Shown here piece by piece: positions 1 through 8,378 of a stretch of 64,000 nucleotides of DNA. How positions within the stretch are numbered: position 1 is the first letter of the stretch; every line of letters starts with the position of its first letter. The position numbers and the translations under genes were made by a program. The stretch spans positions 186,001 through 250,000 of the forward strand of contig CAVOVJ010000009.1 of assembly GCA_963699835.1 (NCBI GenBank). The letters are read 5' to 3'. The notes under the pieces are model-generated. The model had not been told where the DNA came from. It did not search any database and was given only the letters and a program-made list of their open reading frames with translations. Source of the DNA: BM003 sp963699835. GTDB taxonomy: Bacteria; Pseudomonadota; Gammaproteobacteria; Steroidobacterales; BM003.

Positions 1-2051
1 TCCTCGAAGAAATGCGTGTGCCGGTCGACTGTATTGCGGCGACCAGCTTCGGCGCAATCGTCGGCGGTCTGTATGCGGCGGGGATGCCGGTCGCGAAGAT
101 CGAAAAGACGCTGGCCGAAATCGAGTGGAGCGCGGTTTTCAACGACCGGCTCGATCGTGACAACCGGCCGTACCGGCGCAAGCGCGACGATGACCTGTGG
201 CTGGTCAAGGGCCGGGTCGGTGTACGCGACGGCGAACTGCGATTTCCGACCGGCTTGATCCAGGGACAGAAGATTCGCGGGATATTGTCGCGCTATACGA
301 TGCCGGTTGCCGGCGTACGCGATTTCGACCTGCTGCCGATTCCGTTTCGCGCGGTGGCCACGGATATTGTCAACGGCGACGAGGCGGTGCTGAGTGGCGG
401 CGTTCTCGCCGATGCGATCCATGCGAGCATGGCGATTCCCGCCATTTTTGCCCCCGTCGAAATCGATGGCCGGCTACTGGTTGACGGCGGCGTTTCCAAC
501 AATCTGCCCGTCAGCGTTGCGCGCGCGATGGGTGCAGAGGTCATAATCGCGGTCGACATCAGCACCCAGCTCTATCAGCGTGAACAACTCGATTCGCTGC
601 TGGCGATTACCGACCAGCTCAGCAATTTCCTGACCCGCCGCAATACGGAACGCCAACTCGAGGAATTGCGTGAGCAGGACATACTGCTGCTCCCGGACAT
701 GGGCGATGTGACGAGCGCGAGCTTCGACCGCATTGGCAAGGCGGTGCCGCCTGGCGCGGACGCGGCGCGGGCTGCCGCGAATGAGTTGCAGAGCCTTGCG
801 CTGGCAGAGACCGAATGGGAAGCGTTTGTCGCGGCGCGCAGCCAGCCGTCTGCGCAGCGTCCGGTCATCCGCAGCGTGCAAATCGACAATCGGTCGGGCC
901 TCTCCGACCAACTGCTGGTCACGCGTGCAGAAGTCGAGACCGGTGCTCCACTCGATGTGCTGGACCTGCAACGAAGCGTAGACCGGATCTACGGCCTCGA
1001 ACTTTTTGACGAGGTTTCCTACCGGGTCGATGACCGTACGGATGAGACAGGATCGGATCTGACCCTGGCGGTCAAACCGAGGTCATGGGGCCCCGGATAC
1101 CTGCAGCTAGGGACGCGAATGTCGGGGAGTTTTGACGGCGACGATGTCTTCGATCTTGGCGCAAGCTACCTGCGCACCTCGGTCAATGCGTGGAATGGCG
1201 AATGGCGTGCCGGCGGTTCGGTCGGTGACGAGCCGGGGCTGTTCTTCGATTTTTACCAACCGCTCGGGGTGCGATCCGCAGTATTTGTCGAACCCTTGGT
1301 GTTTTACGGCAGGCGCAACGTAAATATCTTTGATGAACAGGGTAAAGTGCTCGGGGCCACCCGGGTGAAGGAGGGCGGCATTGTGCTCTCCGGCGGCCTG
1401 GAGGTCGGCGACTGGGGCGAGTTGCGGGCCGGCTGGCGTCGCGTGTTTGGCGAAAATGATACCCGCTTTGGCGATCCGGCTATTCCGGCGGGAAATTTCG
1501 ATGATGGATCGTTGTTTGTCCGCGCGTCCGTTGACGAGATTGACGATTTCTATTTTCCGTCACGCGGGGTCGACGGTTTCCTGGAGTATCGCCGCTCGCG
1601 GTCTGATTATGGTTCGGACGACGCATTCGAACAGGTGTTGTTTCATGGCAGGGTTGCGGCATCGCGCGGTTCCGCGAGTGTCCGGCTGACCGCCGACTAC
1701 ATGTCTACGCCCAGTGGCAAGGCGCCGCCGCAGAACCTGTTCCGTGCCGGAGGCCTGTTCCGGTTGTCGGGTTACGAACTGAACGAGCTGTCCGGACAAC
1801 ACTATACCCAGGTCGCGCTGATTCCGTCCTACAAGATCGCCGACTTCCGGCTTTTGCCCGTCTATGTGGGCGCCTCGCTCGAAATTGGCAATGTCTGGCA
1901 GAATGAGGACGATATCGGTTTGGATGACACGCTGACTGCAGGTAGTTTGTGGATTGGCGCCGATACGCCTCTGGGTCCCGCACATATTGCGTTTGGCGTG
2001 GCAGAGGGGGGGCGCGAGAGCTTCTATCTGTTTCTTGGGCCGGTGCGGTAG
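1..2051 (+). CDS. Patatin-like phospholipase fused to POTRA/Omp85-type barrel (5' partial)
   Basis: The reading frame is open to the left window edge (codons Leu-Glu-Glu precede the Met at 12), so the start and the glycine-rich oxyanion loop lie outside. The first ~190 visible residues are a patatin-type serine lipase domain: the nucleophile elbow reads ATSFGAIVGG and the catalytic Asp sits in DGGVSNN. A short POTRA-like segment follows (about residues 285-355), then a ~320-residue aromatic-rich region ending in a barrel-like terminus, as in the outer-membrane RssA/NTE-Omp85 fusions. The likely role is an outer-membrane phospholipase or acyl hydrolase. The family elbow is normally GxSxG; here the first Gly is Ala, so activity is uncertain. 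The stop is 5 bp before the next gene. Confidence 0.88.
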   Translation, partial: LEEMRVPVDCIAATSFGAIVGGLYAAGMPVAKIEKTLAEIEWSAVFNDRLDRDNRPYRRKRDDDLWLVKGRVGVRDGELRFPTGLIQGQKIRGILSRYTMPVAGVRDFDLLPIPFRAVATDIVNGDEAVLSGGVLADAIHASMAIPAIFAPVEIDGRLLVDGGVSNNLPVSVARAMGAEVIIAVDISTQLYQREQLDSLLAITDQLSNFLTRRNTERQLEELREQDILLLPDMGDVTSASFDRIGKAVPPGADAARAAANELQSLALAETEWEAFVAARSQPSAQRPVIRSVQIDNRSGLSDQLLVTRAEVETGAPLDVLDLQRSVDRIYGLELFDEVSYRVDDRTDETGSDLTLAVKPRSWGPGYLQLGTRMSGSFDGDDVFDLGASYLRTSVNAWNGEWRAGGSVGDEPGLFFDFYQPLGVRSAVFVEPLVFYGRRNVNIFDEQGKVLGATRVKEGGIVLSGGLEVGDWGELRAGWRRVFGENDTRFGDPAIPAGNFDDGSLFVRASVDEIDDFYFPSRGVDGFLEYRRSRSDYGSDDAFEQVLFHGRVAASRGSASVRLTADYMSTPSGKAPPQNLFRAGGLFRLSGYELNELSGQHYTQVALIPSYKIADFRLLPVYVGASLEIGNVWQNEDDIGLDDTLTAGSLWIGADTPLGPAHIAFGVAEGGRESFYLFLGPVR

Positions 2052-2056
2052 CGGAG

Positions 2057-2530
2057 ATGGCGGACGACACCAGGGCCTTCCAGGATTTCTATCCGGATCA
2101 TCTGGCGCATTGCTATGGTTGCGGCAGGCTCAACACGCAAGGACTGCGGCTGCGTAGTTTCTGGCACGGTGAGGACAGCGTCGCCCGTTTTACTCCACGT
2201 TGTGAGCACATTGCAGTGCCGGGCTATGTCTATGGCGGTCTGATTGCGTCACTGATCGATTGTCACGGAACGGGCACCGCGGCGGCGGCGGCCTACCGCC
2301 GTCAAAACAGATCGATGGACAGCGAGCCAGCGCTACGGTTTGTGACGGCAGCGCTGCATGTCGATTACCTGAGGCCAACGCCGCTCGGCCCCGAGCTAAA
2401 ATTGCGCGGAAAAGTCGCGGAGATCGGGGAGCGCAAGGTGGTAGTGGCTATAACGGTCGGCGTCGATGACGAGATTCGTGCGCGCGGGCGCGTAGTCGCG
2501 GTAATGCTGGCGGATGGAATAATGGACTGA
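2057..2530 (+). CDS. PaaI-like hotdog-fold thioesterase
   Basis: A 157-residue protein of the 4HBT/PaaI superfamily, which hydrolyses acyl-CoA thioesters in the cytoplasm. The N-terminal CYGCGRLNTQGL segment is the hallmark of the THEM4/PaaI-like subgroup, followed by the YGGLIASLIDCHG helix that carries the active site in this fold. I chose the ATG at 2057 because it lies 5 bp after the stop of the patatin gene; an upstream in-frame start at 1949 would bury 36 residues inside that gene. It is probably co-transcribed with the phospholipase. The exact substrate cannot be told. Confidence 0.85.
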   Translation: MADDTRAFQDFYPDHLAHCYGCGRLNTQGLRLRSFWHGEDSVARFTPRCEHIAVPGYVYGGLIASLIDCHGTGTAAAAAYRRQNRSMDSEPALRFVTAALHVDYLRPTPLGPELKLRGKVAEIGERKVVVAITVGVDDEIRARGRVVAVMLADGIMD

Positions 2531-2559
2531 CCGCCCGGCGGACGATTGGCACGGCCGTT

Positions 2560-3465
2560 TTACCTCGCGCTGGCGAGCCGGATCAGTATCTGGGCCAGCT
2601 CGCCGGAAGCATCCTCCTGCAGGAAATGCCCGGCATCACGAACGGTCGTGTGCGGCTGGCCTGCCGCGCCGGGCACTATCTCCTGGAAGAGTTTGTCGCC
2701 GCCACGCGTAATCGGGTCGCCGTCGCTGAACGCGGTAATCAACGGGCGCTCGAAGCCGGCGAGTACCCGCCATGCCATGCGATTGGCGTCCGCCGCCGGG
2801 TCGTCGCGGCGGGTGGGGACCAGCTGGGGGAATGCGCGCGCGCCGGCCTTGTAAGTCTCGTCCGGGAACGGCGCGTCGTAAGCGGCCGCGACTGCAGGAT
2901 CGAGCTTTTTTGCACACATCCTGGCGACGATGGCGCCGACCGGGAACCGCGGCGTATCCCGGGCAAAGGTTTGCCATTGCAGAAATGCATCGGAAACGGC
3001 GTGATCGCCGGTCGGCAGACCGGTATTGGCGACAACCACACCCGAGAAACTTTCCGGGTTGTCGGCCAGCACGCGCAGTCCAAGCAGACCGCCCCAGTCC
3101 TGTGCGAACAGCGTGATTCTCGCTGCCTGCAGGGAGTGCACCAGTTCACCGAGCCAGCCGACATGGGCGGCGTAGCTGTAGTGATCAACGCGAGTCGGCT
3201 TGTCCGAGCGTCCGAAACCGATCAGGTCGGGCGCCACGACGCGCAGTCCCGCGCTCAGCAACGGCGCGATCATGTTGCGATAAAGAAAGCTCCAGGTCGG
3301 CTCACCATGTAGCAGCAACACCAGATCGCTGCTGCGTGGACCCTCATCGATGTAGGCCATACGCAGGGTGTCGCCGTCGCCGGCTGCGACATCGACGTAA
3401 TGCGGTGAGTAGTCAAAGTCTGGCAGGTTGTCGAAACGTTCTTCTGGCGTGCGCAGAAAGTCCAT
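2560..3465 (-). CDS. Haloalkane dehalogenase, HLD-I type alpha/beta hydrolase
   Basis: A 301-residue alpha/beta hydrolase. Motifs seen: HGEPTWS (oxyanion region), nucleophile Asp123 in AQDWGG with the adjacent halide-binding Trp, Asp in FSDGDPI and His in DAGHFLQED. Asp instead of Ser at the elbow, together with HGEPTWS and the FLQW cap-domain motif, is typical of DhlA/DhmA-like (HLD-I) dehalogenases, which hydrolyse haloalkanes to alcohols. I chose the ATG at 3465 because it lies 13 bp after the upstream SDR gene; a start at 3510 would overlap that gene. The natural substrate is unknown, and epoxide hydrolase-like side activity cannot be excluded. Confidence 0.86.
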   Translation of the reverse strand: MDFLRTPEERFDNLPDFDYSPHYVDVAAGDGDTLRMAYIDEGPRSSDLVLLLHGEPTWSFLYRNMIAPLLSAGLRVVAPDLIGFGRSDKPTRVDHYSYAAHVGWLGELVHSLQAARITLFAQDWGGLLGLRVLADNPESFSGVVVANTGLPTGDHAVSDAFLQWQTFARDTPRFPVGAIVARMCAKKLDPAVAAAYDAPFPDETYKAGARAFPQLVPTRRDDPAADANRMAWRVLAGFERPLITAFSDGDPITRGGDKLFQEIVPGAAGQPHTTVRDAGHFLQEDASGELAQILIRLASAR

Positions 3466-3478
3466 GGTGAGTTCGGGA

Positions 3479-4282
3479 TCAGCCGCGCTCGCGTGCGGCG
3501 AGGGCGCCAAGACCGCGGATCGCCCAGCGCGGCGCGAGTTGGGTCAGCGTGGTAAAGCCCCTGTTGGTCAGGCCGGTGACATGAACCGGGTCGCCGCTCA
3601 TCATCGCCGCATACCCCTGCGCGGCGACACGCTCTGGCGGCATCACCATCAACGCGCGAAACGCTTCGTTGCGGCCGGTTTTTTGCTCGCCTTTTTCCAG
3701 CATCTCGGTGTCGGTGAATCCAGGACAAAGCGCCGTGACGGTGACGCCGGTACCGGCGAGTTCCGCGCTCAGACCCTCGGAGAAACTCAGCACGAATGCC
3801 TTGCTGGCGGCATAAAGCGACATCAATGGCATTGGCTGAAACGCCGCGATCGACGCAAGGTTCATTATCCGGCCGCTGCCGGCGGTGACCATTGGCGGGA
3901 GGAAAAGCCGGGTCATTTCCGCGAGGTTGACGACATTGAGGTGCAGCAAGGTAGATATTTGCGCTGGCTTCATATTGCGGTAGCGGCCGGAAAAGGCCAC
4001 GCCGGCATTATTGACCAGTGCTCCCACCCTCAGGTCTCGTTCCTCAACCTCATCGAACAATGCCTGGGCGGCGCCGTCTGCCGCGAGATCCATCGCGATC
4101 GGTGTAGCCACAATCCCATGTTTCCCGCTCAGGCTGCGCGCCAGAGAAACCAGTTTCTGCTTGCGCCGCGCAACCAGAATCAGGTCGTGGCCGTTAGCGG
4201 CAAAGACTTTTGCGAGTTCATGGCCGATACCGGCCGAGGCACCGCTGATTAGCGCGGTGTGTTTGACGTTTTCGGGACTCAT
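3479..4282 (-). CDS. SDR family NAD(P)-dependent oxidoreductase
   Basis: A 267-residue classical short-chain dehydrogenase. The Rossmann motif GASAGIG is near the N-terminus, NNAG in the middle, and the catalytic Ser...YxxxK appears as NLAS and YAASK. The C-terminal portion resembles the DltE/YqjQ-like group of broad SDRs. The minus-strand leader carries GAGGGAG 8-10 bases before the ATG. It sits immediately upstream of the haloalkane dehalogenase (13 bp) and is probably co-transcribed, so it could oxidise or reduce an alcohol or ketone made by that enzyme; this pairing is inference. Confidence 0.88.
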   Translation of the reverse strand: MSPENVKHTALISGASAGIGHELAKVFAANGHDLILVARRKQKLVSLARSLSGKHGIVATPIAMDLAADGAAQALFDEVEERDLRVGALVNNAGVAFSGRYRNMKPAQISTLLHLNVVNLAEMTRLFLPPMVTAGSGRIMNLASIAAFQPMPLMSLYAASKAFVLSFSEGLSAELAGTGVTVTALCPGFTDTEMLEKGEQKTGRNEAFRALMVMPPERVAAQGYAAMMSGDPVHVTGLTNRGFTTLTQLAPRWAIRGLGALAARERG

Positions 4283-4379
4283 CCGTGGGCTCCCTCAAAG
4301 GAATGCGCAGCTGGCGTGACCAGCTGCCGAGCGAGGGCCGCGCAAAGTAGCGCAGCGCCTGGTAGCGGCAGAGCGCGTG

Positions 4380-5237
4380 CTATTCGGGCAGAGCCTGGAT
4401 GCGAAAGACCGCGAGCAGAAGCGGGTTGGGTTCCATCTCGAACTCACCAAACCATTTGCGGTAAAGCGCCAGGATCTGATTGGTGCCAAAAGTCCGGGCC
4501 AGCGCGCGGTTAACCGCCAGGCGGAAATCGGGATCGCCACGACGAATCACGAGACCGTAGGGCTCGTAAGAGAACAGGTCCTCTGCAAGATCGTATTTGG
4601 CCCGATCGGCCACCTTGAGAACCTGGCCGCGCAACACTATCTGGTCGGCTGCATAGGCGTCGATTTCGCCGCTATCCAGCATCTTCATGCCGTCTGCGTG
4701 AGATTCCACCGCGCGGACGTCGGCCTGGACGAGCTTGAGCCACAGGTATTTCTCCAGCGCGGCCTCGGTGGTCGTGCCTTTGCTGACTGCAATGCGTTTG
4801 CCATTCAGGTCGGATGCAGATCTTACATCGGAGGCTTTGAGCGTCACGAAACTGCCGCCGGTGACAAATGTAATCAGGCTGAAATCGACCATTTCCTGGC
4901 GCGACAGCGTATTGGTCGTTGCGCCGCACTCGATGTCGACCTTGCCGTTGGCAACGTCTTCCATCCGCGCTTCCGACGACACCGGTATCCACTCAACCTG
5001 CAACTCATCCATTTCGAGTTGTTTTTGAATCGATTGCGCGACGGCCTTGCAAAGGTCCACCGAGTAGCCGGCCGCCTCGCCGTCCTCGACGAATGCAAAC
5101 GGTGGCGTGTTTTCGCGATAACCGAGCTTTATCTTGCCGGTGGAGCGAATGGTGTCCAGTGTCCCCGCGGCAAAAGCAGCGGCCGGCACTCCGGCCATCA
5201 GGCTGAGAGCCAGGGTCAGCGTCAGAAAACGTCGCAT
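4380..5237 (-). CDS. ABC-type amino-acid substrate-binding protein (SBP_bac_3)
   Basis: A 285-residue exported protein with a clear signal peptide (Arg-Arg, hydrophobic core, cleavage after AFA near residue 23). The family-3 solute-binding signature follows: GKIKLGYRENTPPFAF, GYSVDLCKAVAQ, and DIECGATTNT with the TLSRQEMVDFS continuation that is typical of glutamate/aspartate-binding GltI-like proteins. No permease or ATPase gene is adjacent, so it is an orphan here. It may serve a transporter encoded elsewhere or act as a periplasmic sensor. Confidence 0.88.
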   Translation of the reverse strand: MRRFLTLTLALSLMAGVPAAAFAAGTLDTIRSTGKIKLGYRENTPPFAFVEDGEAAGYSVDLCKAVAQSIQKQLEMDELQVEWIPVSSEARMEDVANGKVDIECGATTNTLSRQEMVDFSLITFVTGGSFVTLKASDVRSASDLNGKRIAVSKGTTTEAALEKYLWLKLVQADVRAVESHADGMKMLDSGEIDAYAADQIVLRGQVLKVADRAKYDLAEDLFSYEPYGLVIRRGDPDFRLAVNRALARTFGTNQILALYRKWFGEFEMEPNPLLLAVFRIQALPE

Positions 5238-5565
5238 GTTGTCGTCCCTTTTTACTTGGTAGCGGGAGGGGTCAGGTCGATGAGCGCCCGCCGCCGGATT
5301 GTCGAGTCGTCTAGCATAACCTGAAAGGCTTGCGGGTCAAGAAAGTGTGGTGAAATCCACCGTGGCAGAAGGGCTGTTGCACGCTGGAAAATTGGTCGCT
5401 GGCATGGCGGTGGGTGTAGGCCGTACCCTGGGGTGTTACGCGGAAAAGCGCTGAATCCGGCCGTGTTGCGCTACATTCTTTGGCGTATCCTGGCCGGTTC
5501 GACCAATGCGGCCAGGCAAACGGGCCCCGACGAGGCCCGTCCGGTTGACGGTACAGGTCGAGCGG
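5238..5565. other. Intergenic region, no gene supported
   Basis: These 328 bases lie between two minus-strand genes. Short open frames exist but have no start context and no family resemblance. The only structured element I see is the GC-rich inverted repeat at 5520-5540 described separately. A promoter for the binding-protein gene should lie in the left half, but no good -35/-10 pair stands out. Confidence 0.5.
5520..5540 (-). terminator. Candidate intrinsic terminator
   Basis: A perfect 7-bp inverted repeat (ACGGGCC / GGCCCGT) with a 7-base loop. On the minus strand it is followed by only TTT, so the U-tract is short. It lies 25 bases past the stop of the small exported protein at 5566-5976, the right place to end that transcript. 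Confidence 0.5.
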
Positions 5566-5976
5566 TTACGGCAGGGTGCAGTTGCCAAACAGTACGAAAG
5601 CGATCTCCTCACCGGCAACGGTCGCGCTCATCTCGCCGGTATTGGTCACTACCGTGACGACCCAGCCGCGCAAATCTTCGAAGCCATGCATGACCAGCAC
5701 GTTTTCCTTTTGTGCGCTGTGAAGAATCTCCGAGTCCCGCGGTTCATGGTCGGTCTGAGCGATCAGCGACTTTTTCTTCAGGTCGACCCGCAAAAACTCC
5801 GGCGCGCGCGTGGCCCGCGTGGTCTCGTGCGAGCAGCCTTCCTTCTCATAACACTCCAGCACTTCGGTCACCGCGCAGATAAATGGCTGGGAGCCGTCGA
5901 ATTTCTCCGCCGCGGCCAGTAAAGGCAGACTGAGCACAGCAGCGCCGAGAACCAAAACCAAACGTCTGAAAATCAT
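5566..5976 (-). CDS. Small exported protein of unknown function
   Basis: 136 residues with a signal peptide (Arg-Arg start, leucine-rich core, cleavage after LLAAA). The mature part has four or five cysteines (AVTEVLECYEKEGC, FGNC) that could form disulfides. I do not recognise a family. The Shine-Dalgarno GAGGAG is 9 bases before the ATG and lies across the stop of the upstream glycine-zipper gene (18-bp gap), so the two are probably one operon of periplasmic or envelope proteins. Confidence 0.68.
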   Translation of the reverse strand: MIFRRLVLVLGAAVLSLPLLAAAEKFDGSQPFICAVTEVLECYEKEGCSHETTRATRAPEFLRVDLKKKSLIAQTDHEPRDSEILHSAQKENVLVMHGFEDLRGWVVTVVTNTGEMSATVAGEEIAFVLFGNCTLP

Positions 5977-5994
5977 TTTGCTGACTCCTCAGGA

Positions 5995-6465
5995 TTACTT
6001 GACCGTGTAGCCGCGACCTTCCAGGCATGCGGCGTAAGCGCGGTTGTATTCGTTACGGCGTTGCGCATATTGCTGCGCCTGCTGCTGTTCCCATTGCTGC
6101 CGGTCTTTGTTCGAACTTGCCCGCCTGGCGCCGCCGGTCAGGCCTCCCAGTGCTCCGCCAATCAGTGCTCCCTGCTTGGTGTCCCCGGCAATTGCACCAA
6201 CCAACGCGCCCGCGGCGGCGCCGCCTAAGGCGCCGCGACCGGCGCCGCCTTTCTGCTCGGGCTCCGCCGAGCTTGCGCGTGGCACCTCCATCGGATCGAA
6301 ACCGGTGCGGTCCCTGGCCCAGGTGTAGCATTGAAACTGGTCCTGTTCCTGCTGATCGCTCGATTGCCCCTTGGCCGGGTAGATCACGAGATCCTGCGCC
6401 GAGAGCGTTGCACCGACCAGCAGCGCGGTCGCGGCAAAGCCTGCTCGCATCAAAAAACGCGTCAT
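5995..6465 (-). CDS. Glycine-zipper family exported protein
   Basis: 156 residues: a signal peptide (cleavage after LSA about residue 23), a polar stretch, then the small-residue run GRGALGGAAAGALVGAIAG followed by GALIGGALGG, a classic glycine-zipper (YMGG/OmpA-like) transmembrane hairpin. The C-terminus is Gln-rich (QQWEQQQAQQYAQRR) and ends with NRAYAACLEGRGYTVK, a tail common in this family. I chose the ATG at 6465 because GGAGG lies 6 bases upstream. It probably inserts into the outer or inner membrane; its function is unknown. Confidence 0.8.
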   Translation of the reverse strand: MTRFLMRAGFAATALLVGATLSAQDLVIYPAKGQSSDQQEQDQFQCYTWARDRTGFDPMEVPRASSAEPEQKGGAGRGALGGAAAGALVGAIAGDTKQGALIGGALGGLTGGARRASSNKDRQQWEQQQAQQYAQRRNEYNRAYAACLEGRGYTVK

Positions 6466-6719
6466 GTTTTCCTCCGGTATGCGGAAGCCGGGGTGATACC
6501 GCCGGCGTTGAGAATCTGGTCCCGACAGAACAGTCGGCCACAACGGCTGACACAAATCGACCGGGAAGCCTTTAATTGGACGATTTTGCCGGGTTGGGAC
6601 GCGCCCCGCAAGCTATTGCAAGGCCCAGGATTGCGCGTCGCAAGGGTTTCGCGGTGCGGTGAGGAGGGGCGTTTGCAGCGGGTCTATACTGAGTCCCCAA
6701 GCGTGGTTTCGGGCAGAGC

Positions 6720-8204
6720 ATGGTTACCGGTCCAAACGATCAGGCATTCCTCCCCGCTCATGAACTTGGCCGGCTGATACGCGAGCGCGAGCTGAGTGCC
6801 GTTGAGGCGGTGCAGCTTTACCTCGATCGCATTGACCGGCTCAACCCTTCACTGAACGCGGTCGTTACCGTTCAGGCCGAGGCGGCGCTGAAGCGGGCCG
6901 AGCAGGCCGATCGCGCGTTGTCCCGCGGCGTCGTTTGGGGTCTGTTCCACGGTGTACCGATAACGATCAAGGACTGTTTCGAGACTGCGGGCTTGCGCAC
7001 GACCTGCGGATTCCCCCGATTTTCCGGACATGTACCGGCGGCGGATGCGACGGTAGTCAATCGTCTTTGCCACGCCGGCGCGATCGTGCTCGGAAAGACC
7101 AATGTCCCGCCGCTCGCGGCTGACTATCAGACCGACAATCCGGTATTCGGCCGGAGCAACAATCCCTGGAATACTGCGTGCACGCCGGGCGGCAGCAGCG
7201 GCGGCAGCGCCGCGGCGGTGGCCGCCGGTCTGTCGGCGCTGGATATTGGCAGCGATCTCGGCGGGTCGATCCGTGTGCCCGCGCATTTCTGCGGAGTGTA
7301 TGGCTTCAAACCCACCGAACATCGAGTGTCTTCGGCCGGCCACCTCCCGGATGCCGATTTACCCGGCATGAGCGGGGTCAGGGCGAGTTTGCGCCACCAG
7401 GGGGCGTATGGCCCGATCGCGAGATCTATTCAGGATCTGCGTCTTGCTTTGCAGGTCATTGAGGGACCCGATCCGCTTGCACCGGCGGTTCCGCCAGTCA
7501 ACTCAATTGAAAGCAGCGCGTCCCGGCCGCGTCATCTGCGCATTGCATGGACCGACAGACTCGGCGGCGTCGCGGTCGGCAAAGCAACATCCGATGCCCT
7601 TGCCGCTTTCGCCAGGCGTCTGGGCGCGACCGGGTGCGAAGTTCAACGGGCCGCGCCTTCGAACTGGAATCTTGGCGAAGTGTGGGAGACCTGGGGCGAG
7701 ATAGCCGGAGCCGAAATCGGGGTTGCCTGCCCCGCGCTGGTACGCGGATTTCTGCGGTTCGATTTGTGGCGCTCGCCGGATCGATCTTCGATGCGGCGTG
7801 GACTGTTGCGCGGCCTGCGCCTAAATTTGCACCGTTACATGAAGGCGCTCGCGCGGCGTGACCGGCTCATCGCCACGCTCGAACGGTTTCTCGGCGAGTG
7901 GGATTGCTGGCTTTGCCCGGTCACCTCGGGACCGGCCTTTACCCACCGCAAGAGTGGTTCGAAAATCGAAATAGATGGTCGGCCGGTCGATTATTTCGAT
8001 GCGGCGGCCGCGCACACCACCCCGTTCAATCTGACCGGGAACCCGGTTCTGGTGATGCCGTTAGCCAAATCGAGCGAGGGGCTGCCGATAGGTGTTCAGG
8101 TTGTGGCCCAGCGCTGGACAGACGAGCGTTTGCTGGCTATCGGAGAGTTGCTTGACTCGCAGGCCGCGGGATATGTCGCACCACCCCACTCTGTAGACGA
8201 CTGA
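6720..8204 (+). CDS. Amidase signature (AS) family amidase
   Basis: A 494-residue amidase signature enzyme. The Ser-cisSer-Lys triad is readable: Lys84 in GVPITIKD, Ser159 in GGSSGGS, and nucleophile Ser183 in SDLGGSIRVPA; the 24-residue spacing between the two serines matches the family. It hydrolyses an amide bond in the cytoplasm. It is not GatA in context (no gatC or gatB nearby) and is more likely a stand-alone amidase on small or aryl amides. It stands alone on the plus strand, divergent from the glycine-zipper gene. Confidence 0.88.
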   Translation: MVTGPNDQAFLPAHELGRLIRERELSAVEAVQLYLDRIDRLNPSLNAVVTVQAEAALKRAEQADRALSRGVVWGLFHGVPITIKDCFETAGLRTTCGFPRFSGHVPAADATVVNRLCHAGAIVLGKTNVPPLAADYQTDNPVFGRSNNPWNTACTPGGSSGGSAAAVAAGLSALDIGSDLGGSIRVPAHFCGVYGFKPTEHRVSSAGHLPDADLPGMSGVRASLRHQGAYGPIARSIQDLRLALQVIEGPDPLAPAVPPVNSIESSASRPRHLRIAWTDRLGGVAVGKATSDALAAFARRLGATGCEVQRAAPSNWNLGEVWETWGEIAGAEIGVACPALVRGFLRFDLWRSPDRSSMRRGLLRGLRLNLHRYMKALARRDRLIATLERFLGEWDCWLCPVTSGPAFTHRKSGSKIEIDGRPVDYFDAAAAHTTPFNLTGNPVLVMPLAKSSEGLPIGVQVVAQRWTDERLLAIGELLDSQAAGYVAPPHSVDD

Positions 8205-8378
8205 CCGCTTCGAGATACTCTGCCCGCGATGGGGATGTCGGCAATTGCCGCATCGGGTATGGACGCGATGAGAGCCGCAGCGATACTCTTGACGGAATTA
8301 CTTGATGTCGCTGCGACTTGCAGGTTCGTGGCGCGGAATGGCCGGTAGCGCTACCGGGCCTCGACGCGGGAACAGTCC

